Shown here piece after piece: positions 8,416 to 17,210 of a stretch of 64,000 nucleotides of DNA. How positions within the stretch are numbered: the stretch's first letter is position 1; every line of letters begins with the position of its first letter. The DNA is taken from NCBI GenBank assembly GCA_964428345.1, contig CAYRYD010000003.1, positions 176,970-240,969 of the forward strand. Reading direction: 5' to 3'. Position numbers and translations under genes: made by a program. The stretch is from JABDMH01 sp964428345 (GTDB lineage: Bacteria > Bacteroidota > Bacteroidia > Chitinophagales > Saprospiraceae). The notes beneath the pieces were generated by a model. That model saw only the letters and a program-made list of their open reading frames with translations. It ran no database searches and was not told the origin of the DNA.

Positions 8416-9594
8416 ATGTACCCTGATTTGAGTTATTTATTGCATGATCTGATCGGAACGCCAGTAGACAATGGTTTTGCCTTGATCAAGACCTTTGGTT
8501 TTGTTCTTGCATTGGCTTTCCTGGCCAGCCGGTACGTATTTGGGAAGGAACTCTTGCGGATGGAAAAATTAGGTTGGCTTAAGCCCAGCAAGGAAAGGGT
8601 GAAATTAGGCTATCCGGCGACTACCATGGAAATTGTGATAAATGCTCTGGTTGGTTTCCTGATTGGGTTTAAGGTTGTGTACCTCATTGGTCATCAAAGT
8701 GAGATCGGTTCAGATGTGCTACCATTCATTACTTCGGCTCAGGGCGACTGGCTCGGAGGCATTATTGGAGGGGCTTTATTCGGCTTTCTGCAATGGTATG
8801 GAAAGCACAAGGATCGTTTACCCAAACCGGTTACCAAAGATGTGCTTATACAACCCCATCAGCGAAAAACGGATATTACGATCCGCTCGGCTATCTCCGG
8901 AATTTTAGGCGCCAAATTGTTTGCAATTTTTGAGAGTGTTGAAAATGTCAAGGCTTTCCTCCAGGATCCGGTAGGTCAGTTTTTTTCCGGCAGTGGTCTT
9001 GCCATTTATGGTGGTTTGATTGTTGCATTTTTTTATATACTCTGGTATGTCCGGAAAAAAGGTATGAAGCCGATACATGTCATGGATGCAGCGGCACCGG
9101 CCATGATCATGGGGTATGCCGTTGGCCGCATTGGCTGCCAGCTGTCCGGAGACGGAGATTGGGGTATAGTAAACCTGGCACCGGTACCGGGATGGTGGTT
9201 TTTACCCGACTGGATGTGGGCCTATGACTATCCACATAATGTACTGAATCAGGGTGTACCCATTGAGGGGTGTGTGGGCAATTATTGCCGGAGGCTGGCT
9301 GAGCCGGTCTTCCCTACCCCTTTTTATGAGGTAATAGCCAGTCTGATCATTTTCGGAATATTGTGGGTCCTCCGCAACCCGATAAAAGTCCCTGGAATGA
9401 TCTTCTTTATCTATGTTACACTTAATGGTTTAGAGCGATTTTGGATTGAAAAGATCCGGGTAAATGACGAAATACCCTTTTTGGGAATGATGCCATCTCA
9501 GGCCGAGATCATATCCTTCATCCTCTTTTTTGTCGGTATTATTGGGTGTGTGGTGGTCTACCGGCGTTACCGGGGTCAGGTAGTATCTAGCTAA
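8416..9594 (+). CDS. lgt: Prolipoprotein diacylglyceryl transferase Lgt
   Basis: This integral membrane enzyme transfers diacylglycerol from phosphatidylglycerol to the lipobox Cys of prolipoproteins, the first step of lipoprotein maturation. It has about seven hydrophobic segments and the Lgt signature GRIGCQLSGDGDWG near residue 235. This is followed by a periplasmic loop and the conserved TPFYEVIASL near 300. At 392 residues it is longer than the enterobacterial enzyme, as in many Bacteroidota. Many predicted lipoproteins in this window would be substrates. The 3' end overlaps the convergent glycosyltransferase gene by 8 nt. Confidence 0.93.
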   Translation: MYPDLSYLLHDLIGTPVDNGFALIKTFGFVLALAFLASRYVFGKELLRMEKLGWLKPSKERVKLGYPATTMEIVINALVGFLIGFKVVYLIGHQSEIGSDVLPFITSAQGDWLGGIIGGALFGFLQWYGKHKDRLPKPVTKDVLIQPHQRKTDITIRSAISGILGAKLFAIFESVENVKAFLQDPVGQFFSGSGLAIYGGLIVAFFYILWYVRKKGMKPIHVMDAAAPAMIMGYAVGRIGCQLSGDGDWGIVNLAPVPGWWFLPDWMWAYDYPHNVLNQGVPIEGCVGNYCRRLAEPVFPTPFYEVIASLIIFGILWVLRNPIKVPGMIFFIYVTLNGLERFWIEKIRVNDEIPFLGMMPSQAEIISFILFFVGIIGCVVVYRRYRGQVVSS

Positions 9595-10708
9595 GTGTTT
9601 CTATTATTCGGCCAAGAGCCCTGGCAGTCTCTTCCCAGCAGTAGCGTCCAGCCCGCCGGACTCCGGCTTCAATCAAGGCTGTTCTTAAGTCCGGATCTTC
9701 AGCAATTCGCTTCATGGCCGCAGCAATGTCTTTGGAATTATCGGGATCTGCCAGCAATGCTGCTTCACCGGCAATTTCGGGCATCGAAGACCGGTTGGAA
9801 GTAATTACCGGAACACCGAGCGACATGGCTTCTACAATTGGCAAACCAAAGCCTTCAAAGAATGAAACATATATAAGCGCCAGACTCCGCATTAAAGCCT
9901 GAAACATAATCGCATCCGGCAGGTATCCACTGAAGATGATGGCATCCCGGAAAGGATGCGTACGATAGGCCTTCCGGATTTCCCCGGTCTTCCAGGCCAT
10001 CCTCCCGACAATCAGCAGACAGGTATTTTGTGGATCGGATCGCTTGAATTCCTCAAAAGCGGATAATATTCCTGTAATATTCTTCCGGGGATGGACAGAG
10101 CCCAGAGCCATGAAATATGGCCTCCCGTCCAGTTTCACTTCCCATTTGGAAGGGGCGCCTGGTACTGCTGATGGAACGGCAGACCGTACTCCATTATAGA
10201 CTACTTCAATGCGAGTGGTTATCTCCGGAAAGTGACTTTTCAAATCATTCCCGGTAGCTTGAGAAACAGCCACGATCACGTCGGCCTTTTGCAAAAACCG
10301 GGGAGTATACCGGCGGTAATACCAAAGCATAAGACTCCCGATCTGATGCGGAAAATGGAGATAGGCCAGGTCATGGATGACCAACAAGGTCTTTCTGACA
10401 GCAGCGTTTAATGAGCAGAAGCCATCCGGTGAAAAGAAAAGGTCAGCCTGATGTTTGACATAAGCCCGGGGAATTCCAATCTCAAACCACCAAATGAAGA
10501 GCAGGGGATGCCGGGCAGGGGGGAGGATCAGCTGGTAACTTACATTCTCCCCAAAGTCAAAAGTCATGGCCGATGACCGGTCGACACACAACACAAAATG
10601 ATACTGAGGAAAGGTTAAAGCGAGATGCCGGATCACTTCATAGGTGTATAGACCGATTCCCTCCAGTTTGCCGGGAATCAGAAATCTGGCGTTGATCAGG
10701 ATGCGCAT
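9587..10708 (-). CDS. GT4-family glycosyltransferase
   Basis: This is a cytoplasmic GT-B-fold glycosyltransferase of about 373 residues. The N-terminus MRILINARFLIPGKLEGIG and the glycine-rich loop are typical of the WbaZ/mannosyltransferase-like GT4 group. The C-terminal donor site is FFEGFGLPIVEAMSLGVPVI, with the E-x7-E motif. ATG at 10708 is chosen over the in-frame codon at 10807, which adds 33 unlike residues and nearly reaches nadB. Sugar donor and acceptor are unknown. No other glycan genes adjoin it. It is divergent from nadB. Confidence 0.88.
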   Translation of the reverse strand: MRILINARFLIPGKLEGIGLYTYEVIRHLALTFPQYHFVLCVDRSSAMTFDFGENVSYQLILPPARHPLLFIWWFEIGIPRAYVKHQADLFFSPDGFCSLNAAVRKTLLVIHDLAYLHFPHQIGSLMLWYYRRYTPRFLQKADVIVAVSQATGNDLKSHFPEITTRIEVVYNGVRSAVPSAVPGAPSKWEVKLDGRPYFMALGSVHPRKNITGILSAFEEFKRSDPQNTCLLIVGRMAWKTGEIRKAYRTHPFRDAIIFSGYLPDAIMFQALMRSLALIYVSFFEGFGLPIVEAMSLGVPVITSNRSSMPEIAGEAALLADPDNSKDIAAAMKRIAEDPDLRTALIEAGVRRAGRYCWEETARALGRIIETLS

Positions 10709-10822
10709 GGTCGAGAGAGTAAGACTGTGAAGATATAATTTGATCAGTGCAACCAGTGTGTTCTCCCGCTTAGTTATGTTAGAGCTTTTTCTAAATTTGA
10801 CGCACAAATAAACTTTCCCACA

Positions 10823-12421
10823 GTGAATAGCACAGATGTTTTGGTGATTGGTTCGGGAGTAGCCGGACTGGCCTTTGCTATTAAGATGGCCGAGAAAAGA
10901 CCGGATCTGAGTATTACCATCATTACAAAATCAAAGCTGGGTGAAACCAACACCAAATATGCTCAGGGAGGGGTAGCGGCGGTCTGGAACCATGAAGTGG
11001 ACGACTATGAAAAGCATATCGCTGACACCCTTGATGCCGGTGACGGGCTCTGCGACCATTCGATTGTGGAAATTGTCGTTAAGGAAGGTCCTGAACGAGT
11101 AAAGGAGTTGATCGGGTGGGGAACCAAGTTTGACAAACAGAATGGCGTCTATGATCTTGGGCGGGAAGGTGGACATTCAGAAAATCGGATTCTTCATTAT
11201 AAAGATCTGACAGGTTGGGAGATACAACGGTCTCTGTTGGAAAAGGTCCGGTCATTCCCCAATATCCTGCTTTACGAAGAGATCTATGCTTTGGATTTGA
11301 TTACCCAACATCATCTGGGGCATAGCGTCACGAGAGTGACTCCCGATATAACCTGTTATGGGGTCTATATCCAGGATAAATCCAGGAATGAAGTAGACAA
11401 GATTTTATCCCGGATAACGGTAGTGGCTACTGGCGGTGCCGGTCAGGTTTACCGGAATACCACCAATCCCACTATCGCAACCGGAGATGGCATAGCCATG
11501 GCCTATCGTGCCAAAGCCCGGATACAAAACATGGAGTTTGTCCAGTTTCATCCAACGGCACTTTATAACCCGGCCAGAGAAAATCCGGACTTTCTGGTAT
11601 CGGAGGCAGTGAGGGGTTTTGGTGGAATCCTGAAGACCAGTACCGGTGAGGAGTTTATGCATAAGTATGATCACCGGAAATCACTGGCGCCGAGGGATAT
11701 TGTTGCCCGGGCCATTGACAATGAAATGAAGATCCGGGGTGATGACTATGTCCTGCTCGATTGCACACATTTGGATAAGGATGCCTTTATTGAGCATTTC
11801 CCCACCATCTACAACAAGTGTTTATCTATTGGTATTGATCCAATGCAGCAGATGATTCCGGTCGTACCGGCCTGTCACTATATGTGTGGTGGAATCAAAG
11901 TCGATGCATTCGGAAGGAGTTCCATCAAGCATTTGTTTGCTGCCGGTGAATGTACCTGCACTGGGCTTCACGGAGCCAATCGACTCGCTTCAAACTCTCT
12001 GCTGGAAGGATTGGTCTTTGGTCACCGGATCGCGCTGGAAATCGCCTCGACTATTGATGAAGTACCTTTCAAGGAGGGTATTCCGGACTGGAATGCCGAA
12101 GGAACGACGATGCCGAGGGAAATGGTTTTAATTACCCAGAGCTGGAAAGAGCTCAAAGAAATCATGAGCAGTTATGTGGGGATTGTCCGCAACAATGTGC
12201 GATTGAAAAGAGCCATCGCCCGCTTGCATTTGTTGTACAAGGAAACCGAAGAATTGTATCAGACGACCATTCTGTCTCCGCAGTTGTTTGAGCTTAGAAA
12301 TCTGATCACCATCGCCTATCTGATCACCAAATCTGCCGAAATGAGAAAGGAAAGCCGGGGATTACACTTCACCACCGATTATTCTGAGAAATTACCTTTT
12401 CTCGATCACACCAACCTCTAA
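10823..12421 (+). CDS. nadB: L-aspartate oxidase NadB
   Basis: NadB oxidises L-aspartate to iminoaspartate with FAD, the first step of de novo NAD synthesis. The dinucleotide-binding motif VIGSGVAGLAFA starts at residue 7. The segments NTKYAQGGVAAV, EFVQFHPTALY and AAGECTCTGLHGANRLASNS are characteristic of NadB and the succinate dehydrogenase/fumarate reductase flavoprotein fold. GTG at 10823 gives a compact N-terminus and is accepted, since no ATG fits. The length of 532 is normal. NadA and NadC are not in the window. Confidence 0.95.
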   Translation: MNSTDVLVIGSGVAGLAFAIKMAEKRPDLSITIITKSKLGETNTKYAQGGVAAVWNHEVDDYEKHIADTLDAGDGLCDHSIVEIVVKEGPERVKELIGWGTKFDKQNGVYDLGREGGHSENRILHYKDLTGWEIQRSLLEKVRSFPNILLYEEIYALDLITQHHLGHSVTRVTPDITCYGVYIQDKSRNEVDKILSRITVVATGGAGQVYRNTTNPTIATGDGIAMAYRAKARIQNMEFVQFHPTALYNPARENPDFLVSEAVRGFGGILKTSTGEEFMHKYDHRKSLAPRDIVARAIDNEMKIRGDDYVLLDCTHLDKDAFIEHFPTIYNKCLSIGIDPMQQMIPVVPACHYMCGGIKVDAFGRSSIKHLFAAGECTCTGLHGANRLASNSLLEGLVFGHRIALEIASTIDEVPFKEGIPDWNAEGTTMPREMVLITQSWKELKEIMSSYVGIVRNNVRLKRAIARLHLLYKETEELYQTTILSPQLFELRNLITIAYLITKSAEMRKESRGLHFTTDYSEKLPFLDHTNL

Positions 12422-12474
12422 TCGACCAACCCTAAAGCATTACGGTTTGGTACCTTGCCCAAGAGTGCCCCTCG

Positions 12475-13521
12475 TTATTCAGGATTTCTGCCGGCACTGA
12501 GAAAATCCTGGTATTCCTTAAGCAAATCCCATTTTCCTTCGTAAGCCATGCCGGCTTGCTTGGGCCAGCTACCCGGATCATGGATGCGATAGTGTTCACC
12601 CGCTGAACGAAGAATTTCCTCCAGTTGGGTGACTGGTGTCTGCGAAAGTGCCAACCAGGTGTCTATTTTGTGTTGATGAAGGAGAGCTTGTATTTTTGGA
12701 CCAATCCCTTCGACAATGGTGAGGTCATCCTGCTGAATTTTCCTGCCCATAATATATTGAACATCCGAACCATCCGATCCGGGAGGTGGAGCTTGTCCCT
12801 CCGGTTCAACACCCCCTACCAGATATTCCTGGTATTCACGCAGTTTAATCCATTCACCATCTGCGGCAAGGCGGGCCTGTTTTGGCCAGGTACTGGGATT
12901 CAGCAATTGAAATCGATCACCTGCTTTGTCAAGGATGCTTTGGAGCTGAGGTACAGAGGTGTTACCCAATTGCCTCCAGGTGTGGATGCTGGAATTGTTT
13001 AAGAGTTCTTCGGTTTTTGGACCGATCCCCTCAATGATTTTCAGATCGTCCTCTCTTATTTTCCTTCCAAAAACTGCTTTTGCACCATCGGCATCAAATC
13101 CGGTACCGCCGGTTCCAACAATATCAGTAGCAAGACTGGACACCAGTGCTTCCTCCCGGAGTGCTGCTACCGGGATTTCCGCTTTCGGGAGTTCTTTGGT
13201 CGTCGATTCCACGGTGCTTTCTCTTTCCAGCCTGGCCAGTTTGGTGCCCAGGGCAGCATTTTCGCCCTTCACCTTAAGCATCACTGCATTGCAGCTCTCC
13301 AAATCACCCTCAAGATCCCCGATCCGGACCCGGGCACTCTTTAAATTGCCTTCTAGTTCTGTAATCCGGCTTAGGTGTTTACTGCAATGGATCAAATGAT
13401 GAAGAAACCAACCCAATAAAAACATACCAAGGCAGATAATAAATATTTCAATCGTATGGGCGGTAAAACTACCGGTTCCCGGACTTAAGACCGGGTTTTG
13501 GATTTGAAGTAACAGTGACAT
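12475..13521 (-). CDS. Membrane-anchored protein with two helix-hairpin-helix repeats
   Basis: This 348-residue protein has one transmembrane segment (about 23-42), a coiled coil (48-105), a linker and two near-duplicate domains of about 85 residues (152-236 and 258-342). Each repeat follows GRKIxxDDLxIxEGIGPK, then a conserved TW and WPKQA, and ends in EYQxFL. EGIGPK is the hairpin of helix-hairpin-helix modules (COG3743/DUF4332-like), usually nucleic-acid or protein binding. It sits 24 nt downstream of the OmpA-family gene, so it is probably in one operon, suggesting an envelope role. The function is unproven. Confidence 0.72.
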   Translation of the reverse strand: MSLLLQIQNPVLSPGTGSFTAHTIEIFIICLGMFLLGWFLHHLIHCSKHLSRITELEGNLKSARVRIGDLEGDLESCNAVMLKVKGENAALGTKLARLERESTVESTTKELPKAEIPVAALREEALVSSLATDIVGTGGTGFDADGAKAVFGRKIREDDLKIIEGIGPKTEELLNNSSIHTWRQLGNTSVPQLQSILDKAGDRFQLLNPSTWPKQARLAADGEWIKLREYQEYLVGGVEPEGQAPPPGSDGSDVQYIMGRKIQQDDLTIVEGIGPKIQALLHQHKIDTWLALSQTPVTQLEEILRSAGEHYRIHDPGSWPKQAGMAYEGKWDLLKEYQDFLSAGRNPE

Positions 13522-13545
13522 CGGAATGATTGGTTTTGAATTTTG

Positions 13546-14385
13546 TTAAGGAATGACGGTCAGTTCGACCCTTCGGTTCTGCCTGCGGCCTTCAGCAGTA
13601 TCATTGCTGGCGATTGGTTCATTCTCACCTTTCGACTCAATGGTAATCCGATCGGCTGAAAGACCTTTGTTCACCAGGAGATTTTTAATGGCTGTAGCCC
13701 GTCTTAGTCCCAGGGTCATATTTCTTTGAGCACCGGCCGTATTGTCTGCATGACCGACCAAATGGACCTTTTCGGTGGTCGTCCTGAGTCTGGCAACCAG
13801 GTCATCGAGGTAGGTGTTCAACTGCACATTGTCAAGCATTTCGTCAGAAGCATGAGGAAAATTGATGATCATACGGCCGGCAACTTCCCGAACGGATTCA
13901 TTTCGAATCACTTTTCTGAACAGGGAAGCAAGAAAAGGTCGTTCTTTCTCACTCCCGGCTTCCCGTTCAAATTGGGCACTTTTGAGTTCAAACCGGTTGT
14001 CAGGGAGATCCGGAAACAATGTGCGTATTTTGGTAGCCCGGGCCAGTCCCAGATCCGGGAATGTAGTTGAATTCTGCTCTTCTCCAAAATATCCGCCCAG
14101 GATCTCCAGGACATCGCTGTTCTGTAATTCTCTCAAAATGGAATCCCGGTAAGCAGCAAATTTTTCATTGGTTACCGGCTCTTGCGAAGACCAGTTAAAG
14201 AGCAGGGGCCCCAGATTCACCTCCGGTGCGGTAGACTCCGGTTTTTTGGCATCTGGTGAATGACTGGGAGCGGTCTCCATCGTCCGGTAGGTACCAAAGG
14301 GGCATACCTTTTTATGAGGACAAACATACCACCACCAGGAAAGCAGGAAAAACAAGACGGTTGAGATCCATAACAGCGTTTTCAT
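13546..14385 (-). CDS. OmpA-family peptidoglycan-binding membrane protein
   Basis: An N-terminal transmembrane helix (KTLLWISTVLFFLLSWWWY) precedes a Cys pair (CPHKKVC), a helical middle region and a C-terminal OmpA/MotB domain (about 165-283; LVGHADNTAGAQRNMTLGLR, ending RRQNRRVEL). The Asp and Arg of that domain bind meso-diaminopimelate of peptidoglycan. It probably anchors an inner-membrane complex to the wall. ATG at 14385 is preferred over 14397. A -7-like TAAATTTA lies at 14412-14419. It is the first gene of an operon with the helix-hairpin-helix protein. Confidence 0.82.
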   Translation of the reverse strand: MKTLLWISTVLFFLLSWWWYVCPHKKVCPFGTYRTMETAPSHSPDAKKPESTAPEVNLGPLLFNWSSQEPVTNEKFAAYRDSILRELQNSDVLEILGGYFGEEQNSTTFPDLGLARATKIRTLFPDLPDNRFELKSAQFEREAGSEKERPFLASLFRKVIRNESVREVAGRMIINFPHASDEMLDNVQLNTYLDDLVARLRTTTEKVHLVGHADNTAGAQRNMTLGLRRATAIKNLLVNKGLSADRITIESKGENEPIASNDTAEGRRQNRRVELTVIP

Positions 14386-14397
14386 GGCCACGATCAT

Positions 14398-14740
14398 TTG
14401 CTGGGTTGAATTAAATTTAACAAAACTTTCTGAGCTGTGCCGTTAAATTTCCCTGATGGTTGACTTTCGACAGTGCATTTTATGCACACCATGCAGTCCC
14501 ATGGTAAAATCTGCTGATTCGTATTTCGGTCTTTAGAGTCGGAGAACAAACATTCTTACAACCATAATTTACTGATGGTGTGTCTAAACAGGCTGTTGCC
14601 GCCAGGTACACCGCGGTGCGTTTAAATTCTTAATCTGAGCATAAATGTGTGTTCTGGTTTAATGATTTATGCCAATTTAAATCTTAACTTGATCGGCGCA
14701 ATTGAGATCTCATTTGCAATAATAAAAATCAAAGAACGTA
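14398..14740. other. 343-bp intergenic region, divergent promoters
   Basis: No convincing gene is present. The region separates the minus-strand OmpA operon from the plus-strand GMC oxidoreductase gene and must hold both promoters. TAAATTTA at 14412-14419 is a plausible -7 box for the OmpA operon. No equally good box was found for the GMC gene. No terminator or repeat stands out. Confidence 0.5.
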
Positions 14741-16468
14741 ATGCAGATAAAAGAACAGCCAAAAGAATACGATGTATGCATTGTCGGTTCTGGTGCGGGT
14801 GGAGGTATGGCGGCCTACCAGCTGGCCAATGCCGGCCTTAAAATTGCTCTGGTAGAAGCCGGGCCATTTTATGATCCTGCCAAACCGGAATATCAAACTC
14901 AACTTAAATGGCCCTGGGAATCTCCACGCAGAGGAGCCGGAACCACCAGAGCATTCGGGGACTTCGATGCAGCCATTGGGGGTTGGGAGATCGAAGGAGA
15001 ACCCTATACCAGAAAAGACGGAACCCAGTTTGACTGGTTCAGGTCACATATGTTAGGTGGTAGGACCAATCATTGGGGGAGGATTTCCCTCCGCTTTGGA
15101 CCACTGGATTTTAAACGGAAAGATCACGATGGCATGGGTGATAACTGGCCCATTGGCTATGAAGATGTTGCCCCCTATTATGACAAAGTTGACCAATTGA
15201 TTGGTGTATTTGGCAGCATTGAGCGAATACCCAACGAGCCGGATGGTTACTTTCTGCCTCCACCCAAACCGAGGCTGCATGAACTTTATTACATGAAGGC
15301 GGCAGCAAAATCCAATATTCCGGTCATTCCTGCCCGCTTGTCTATCCTGACCCGCCCTATCAACAAAAAGCGGGGCGTCTGTTTTTATTGTCGTCAATGC
15401 AGCCGTGGCTGCCGGGTCTATGCTGATTTTTCTTCCAGCAGTGTATTGGTCATTCCTGCACTGGAAACCAATAACGTCGATCTGTTTGTCAACTCGGTGG
15501 TCAGGGAGGTGACCACTGACCAGAATGGTCAGGCAACCGGAGTGTCTTATATCAGTAAGGAAGATATGCAGGAATATCAGATCAGGAGTAAGATCGTGGT
15601 CATGGCAGCATCGGCCTGCAGCAGTGCCAGGATTTTGTTAAACTCAAGAAGCCGGCACCATCCCAATGGTTTGGGCAATTCGAGTGATGTGATGGGTAAA
15701 TACCTGCATGACTCTACCGGGGCTTCGCGTTCCGGTTTTGTGCCAGCCCTGATGAATCGTGGCCGCTATAATGAAGATGGCGTAGGTGGAATGCACATTT
15801 ATACCCCCTGGTGGCTAAATGATAAAAAACTGGATTTCAGTCGGGGGTATCACATTGAAGTCTGGGGTGGTATGGGTATGCCATCCTATGGTTTCGGATT
15901 CGGAGTGAGCGACATGAACCGGTTTGTGAAGGATGCTACCGGATATACGACCGGAGGATACGGCAGTAAACTGAAAGAAGATGCCCGTCGGTTTTTTGGG
16001 TCGGTGGTCGGTATGAGTGGCAGGGGTGAATGCATAGCCCGGAAGGAAAACTACTGTGAAATTGATCCCAATGTGGTGGATAAGTATGGCATTCCGGTGT
16101 TGCGTTTCCATTATAAGTGGTCGGATGAAGAAATTAAACAGGCCCGGCACATGCAGGATACTTTTGAAGAGATTCTGACCAATATGGGAGCGGAGTTGTT
16201 AGGTAGTAAGCCCGGACCGGATTCCGAATATGGTCTTGCCGCTCCCGGCCGGATCATCCATGAAGTCGGTACTACCCGGATGGGAGATGACACCCGCACC
16301 TCGGTAACCAACCGGCACTGTCAGCTACATGATGTCAAGAATGTATTTGTAGTCGATGGTGGGCCGTTCGTTTCACAGGCAGACAAGAATCCGACCTGGA
16401 CCATACTGGCATTGTCCTGGCGGGCATCCGATTATATTATTGATCAATTAAAAAAGATGAATATCTAA
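14741..16468 (+). CDS. GMC-family FAD oxidoreductase, large catalytic subunit
   Basis: This FAD-dependent alcohol or sugar dehydrogenase has 575 residues. The Rossmann motif IVGSGAGGGMAA starts at residue 14. Residues 104-113 (MLGGRTNHWG) form the FAD loop. The C-terminal GMC domain ends with HEVGTTRMGDD and VVDGGPF. Cys214, Cys220 and Cys224 (C-x5-C-x3-C) match the spacing of the 3Fe-4S ligands in FAD-glucose dehydrogenase alpha subunits, so an iron-sulfur cluster is likely. It has no signal of its own and would be carried out by the Tat-type small subunit 12 nt downstream. Glucoside 3-dehydrogenase activity is plausible. Confidence 0.85.
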   Translation: MQIKEQPKEYDVCIVGSGAGGGMAAYQLANAGLKIALVEAGPFYDPAKPEYQTQLKWPWESPRRGAGTTRAFGDFDAAIGGWEIEGEPYTRKDGTQFDWFRSHMLGGRTNHWGRISLRFGPLDFKRKDHDGMGDNWPIGYEDVAPYYDKVDQLIGVFGSIERIPNEPDGYFLPPPKPRLHELYYMKAAAKSNIPVIPARLSILTRPINKKRGVCFYCRQCSRGCRVYADFSSSSVLVIPALETNNVDLFVNSVVREVTTDQNGQATGVSYISKEDMQEYQIRSKIVVMAASACSSARILLNSRSRHHPNGLGNSSDVMGKYLHDSTGASRSGFVPALMNRGRYNEDGVGGMHIYTPWWLNDKKLDFSRGYHIEVWGGMGMPSYGFGFGVSDMNRFVKDATGYTTGGYGSKLKEDARRFFGSVVGMSGRGECIARKENYCEIDPNVVDKYGIPVLRFHYKWSDEEIKQARHMQDTFEEILTNMGAELLGSKPGPDSEYGLAAPGRIIHEVGTTRMGDDTRTSVTNRHCQLHDVKNVFVVDGGPFVSQADKNPTWTILALSWRASDYIIDQLKKMNI

Positions 16469-16479
16469 CCTCCGATAAT

Positions 16480-17196
16480 ATGGACAGAAGAGACACAATA
16501 AAATCAATCTTACTGGGTAGTGTTGCCGGAACCCTTGTCTTGCAGGGTTGTAAAACAGAACCGGCTGGGACAGCTGAGCCGGGCAACAATCAGATGACCG
16601 ATGCCGGAGGGGGATATGGCCGGGTACCGGAGGAAATCGAAAGAGACAAGGCTCTGATGGCTGAAAAATTCTTTTCAGACCATGAAATGGCGACCATTAC
16701 GGTCCTGGCGGACATTATTCTTCCAGCTGATGAAAACTCTGGTTCAGCTTCCGATGCTGAAGTACCAGCATTTATCGAATTCATCGCCAAGGACATGCCA
16801 TCCCATCAGCTGCCGTTGCGGGGAGGGCTGATGTGGCTGGACCATGAAGCCAATTCCCGTTTTGGAACCCCATTTGTCAAGAGTAGCGGGGAGCAGCAAA
16901 TTGCGATTGTAGATGACATTGCCTATCCCGGTCAAGTGAAGCCGGAGCACTCCCAGGGGGCACGGTTTTTTAGTCTGATGCGGGATCTCACCATGACCGG
17001 ATTTTATACGACAAAAATCGGTATCGATGATCTTGGTTATATTGGAAATACACCCAACGTCTGGGATGGTGTGCCGGAAGAAGAACTCAAAAAGCACGGC
17101 CTGGAATACGACAAAGACTGGCTTGCCCGGTGTATTGACCAGGAGACCCGGGCCACCGAACCGGTCTGGGATGAAAAGGGTAACCTGATCGGATAA
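16480..17196 (+). CDS. Gluconate 2-dehydrogenase subunit 3 family protein
   Basis: This is the small 'hitch-hiker' subunit that escorts and stabilises GMC dehydrogenases. The N-terminus MDRRDTIKSILLGSVAG has a twin-arginine followed by a hydrophobic stretch and a lipobox-like VLQGC (Cys24). It may be exported by Tat and lipidated. The segment ITVLADIILPAD, near residues 72-83, and the C-terminal FYTTKIGIDDLGYIGN pattern are typical of the family. It lies 12 nt after the GMC gene. The cytochrome c subunit of the classical three-subunit enzyme is absent here. Confidence 0.85.
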   Translation: MDRRDTIKSILLGSVAGTLVLQGCKTEPAGTAEPGNNQMTDAGGGYGRVPEEIERDKALMAEKFFSDHEMATITVLADIILPADENSGSASDAEVPAFIEFIAKDMPSHQLPLRGGLMWLDHEANSRFGTPFVKSSGEQQIAIVDDIAYPGQVKPEHSQGARFFSLMRDLTMTGFYTTKIGIDDLGYIGNTPNVWDGVPEEELKKHGLEYDKDWLARCIDQETRATEPVWDEKGNLIG

Positions 17197-17210
17197 ACTT
17201 GAGACCGGCA

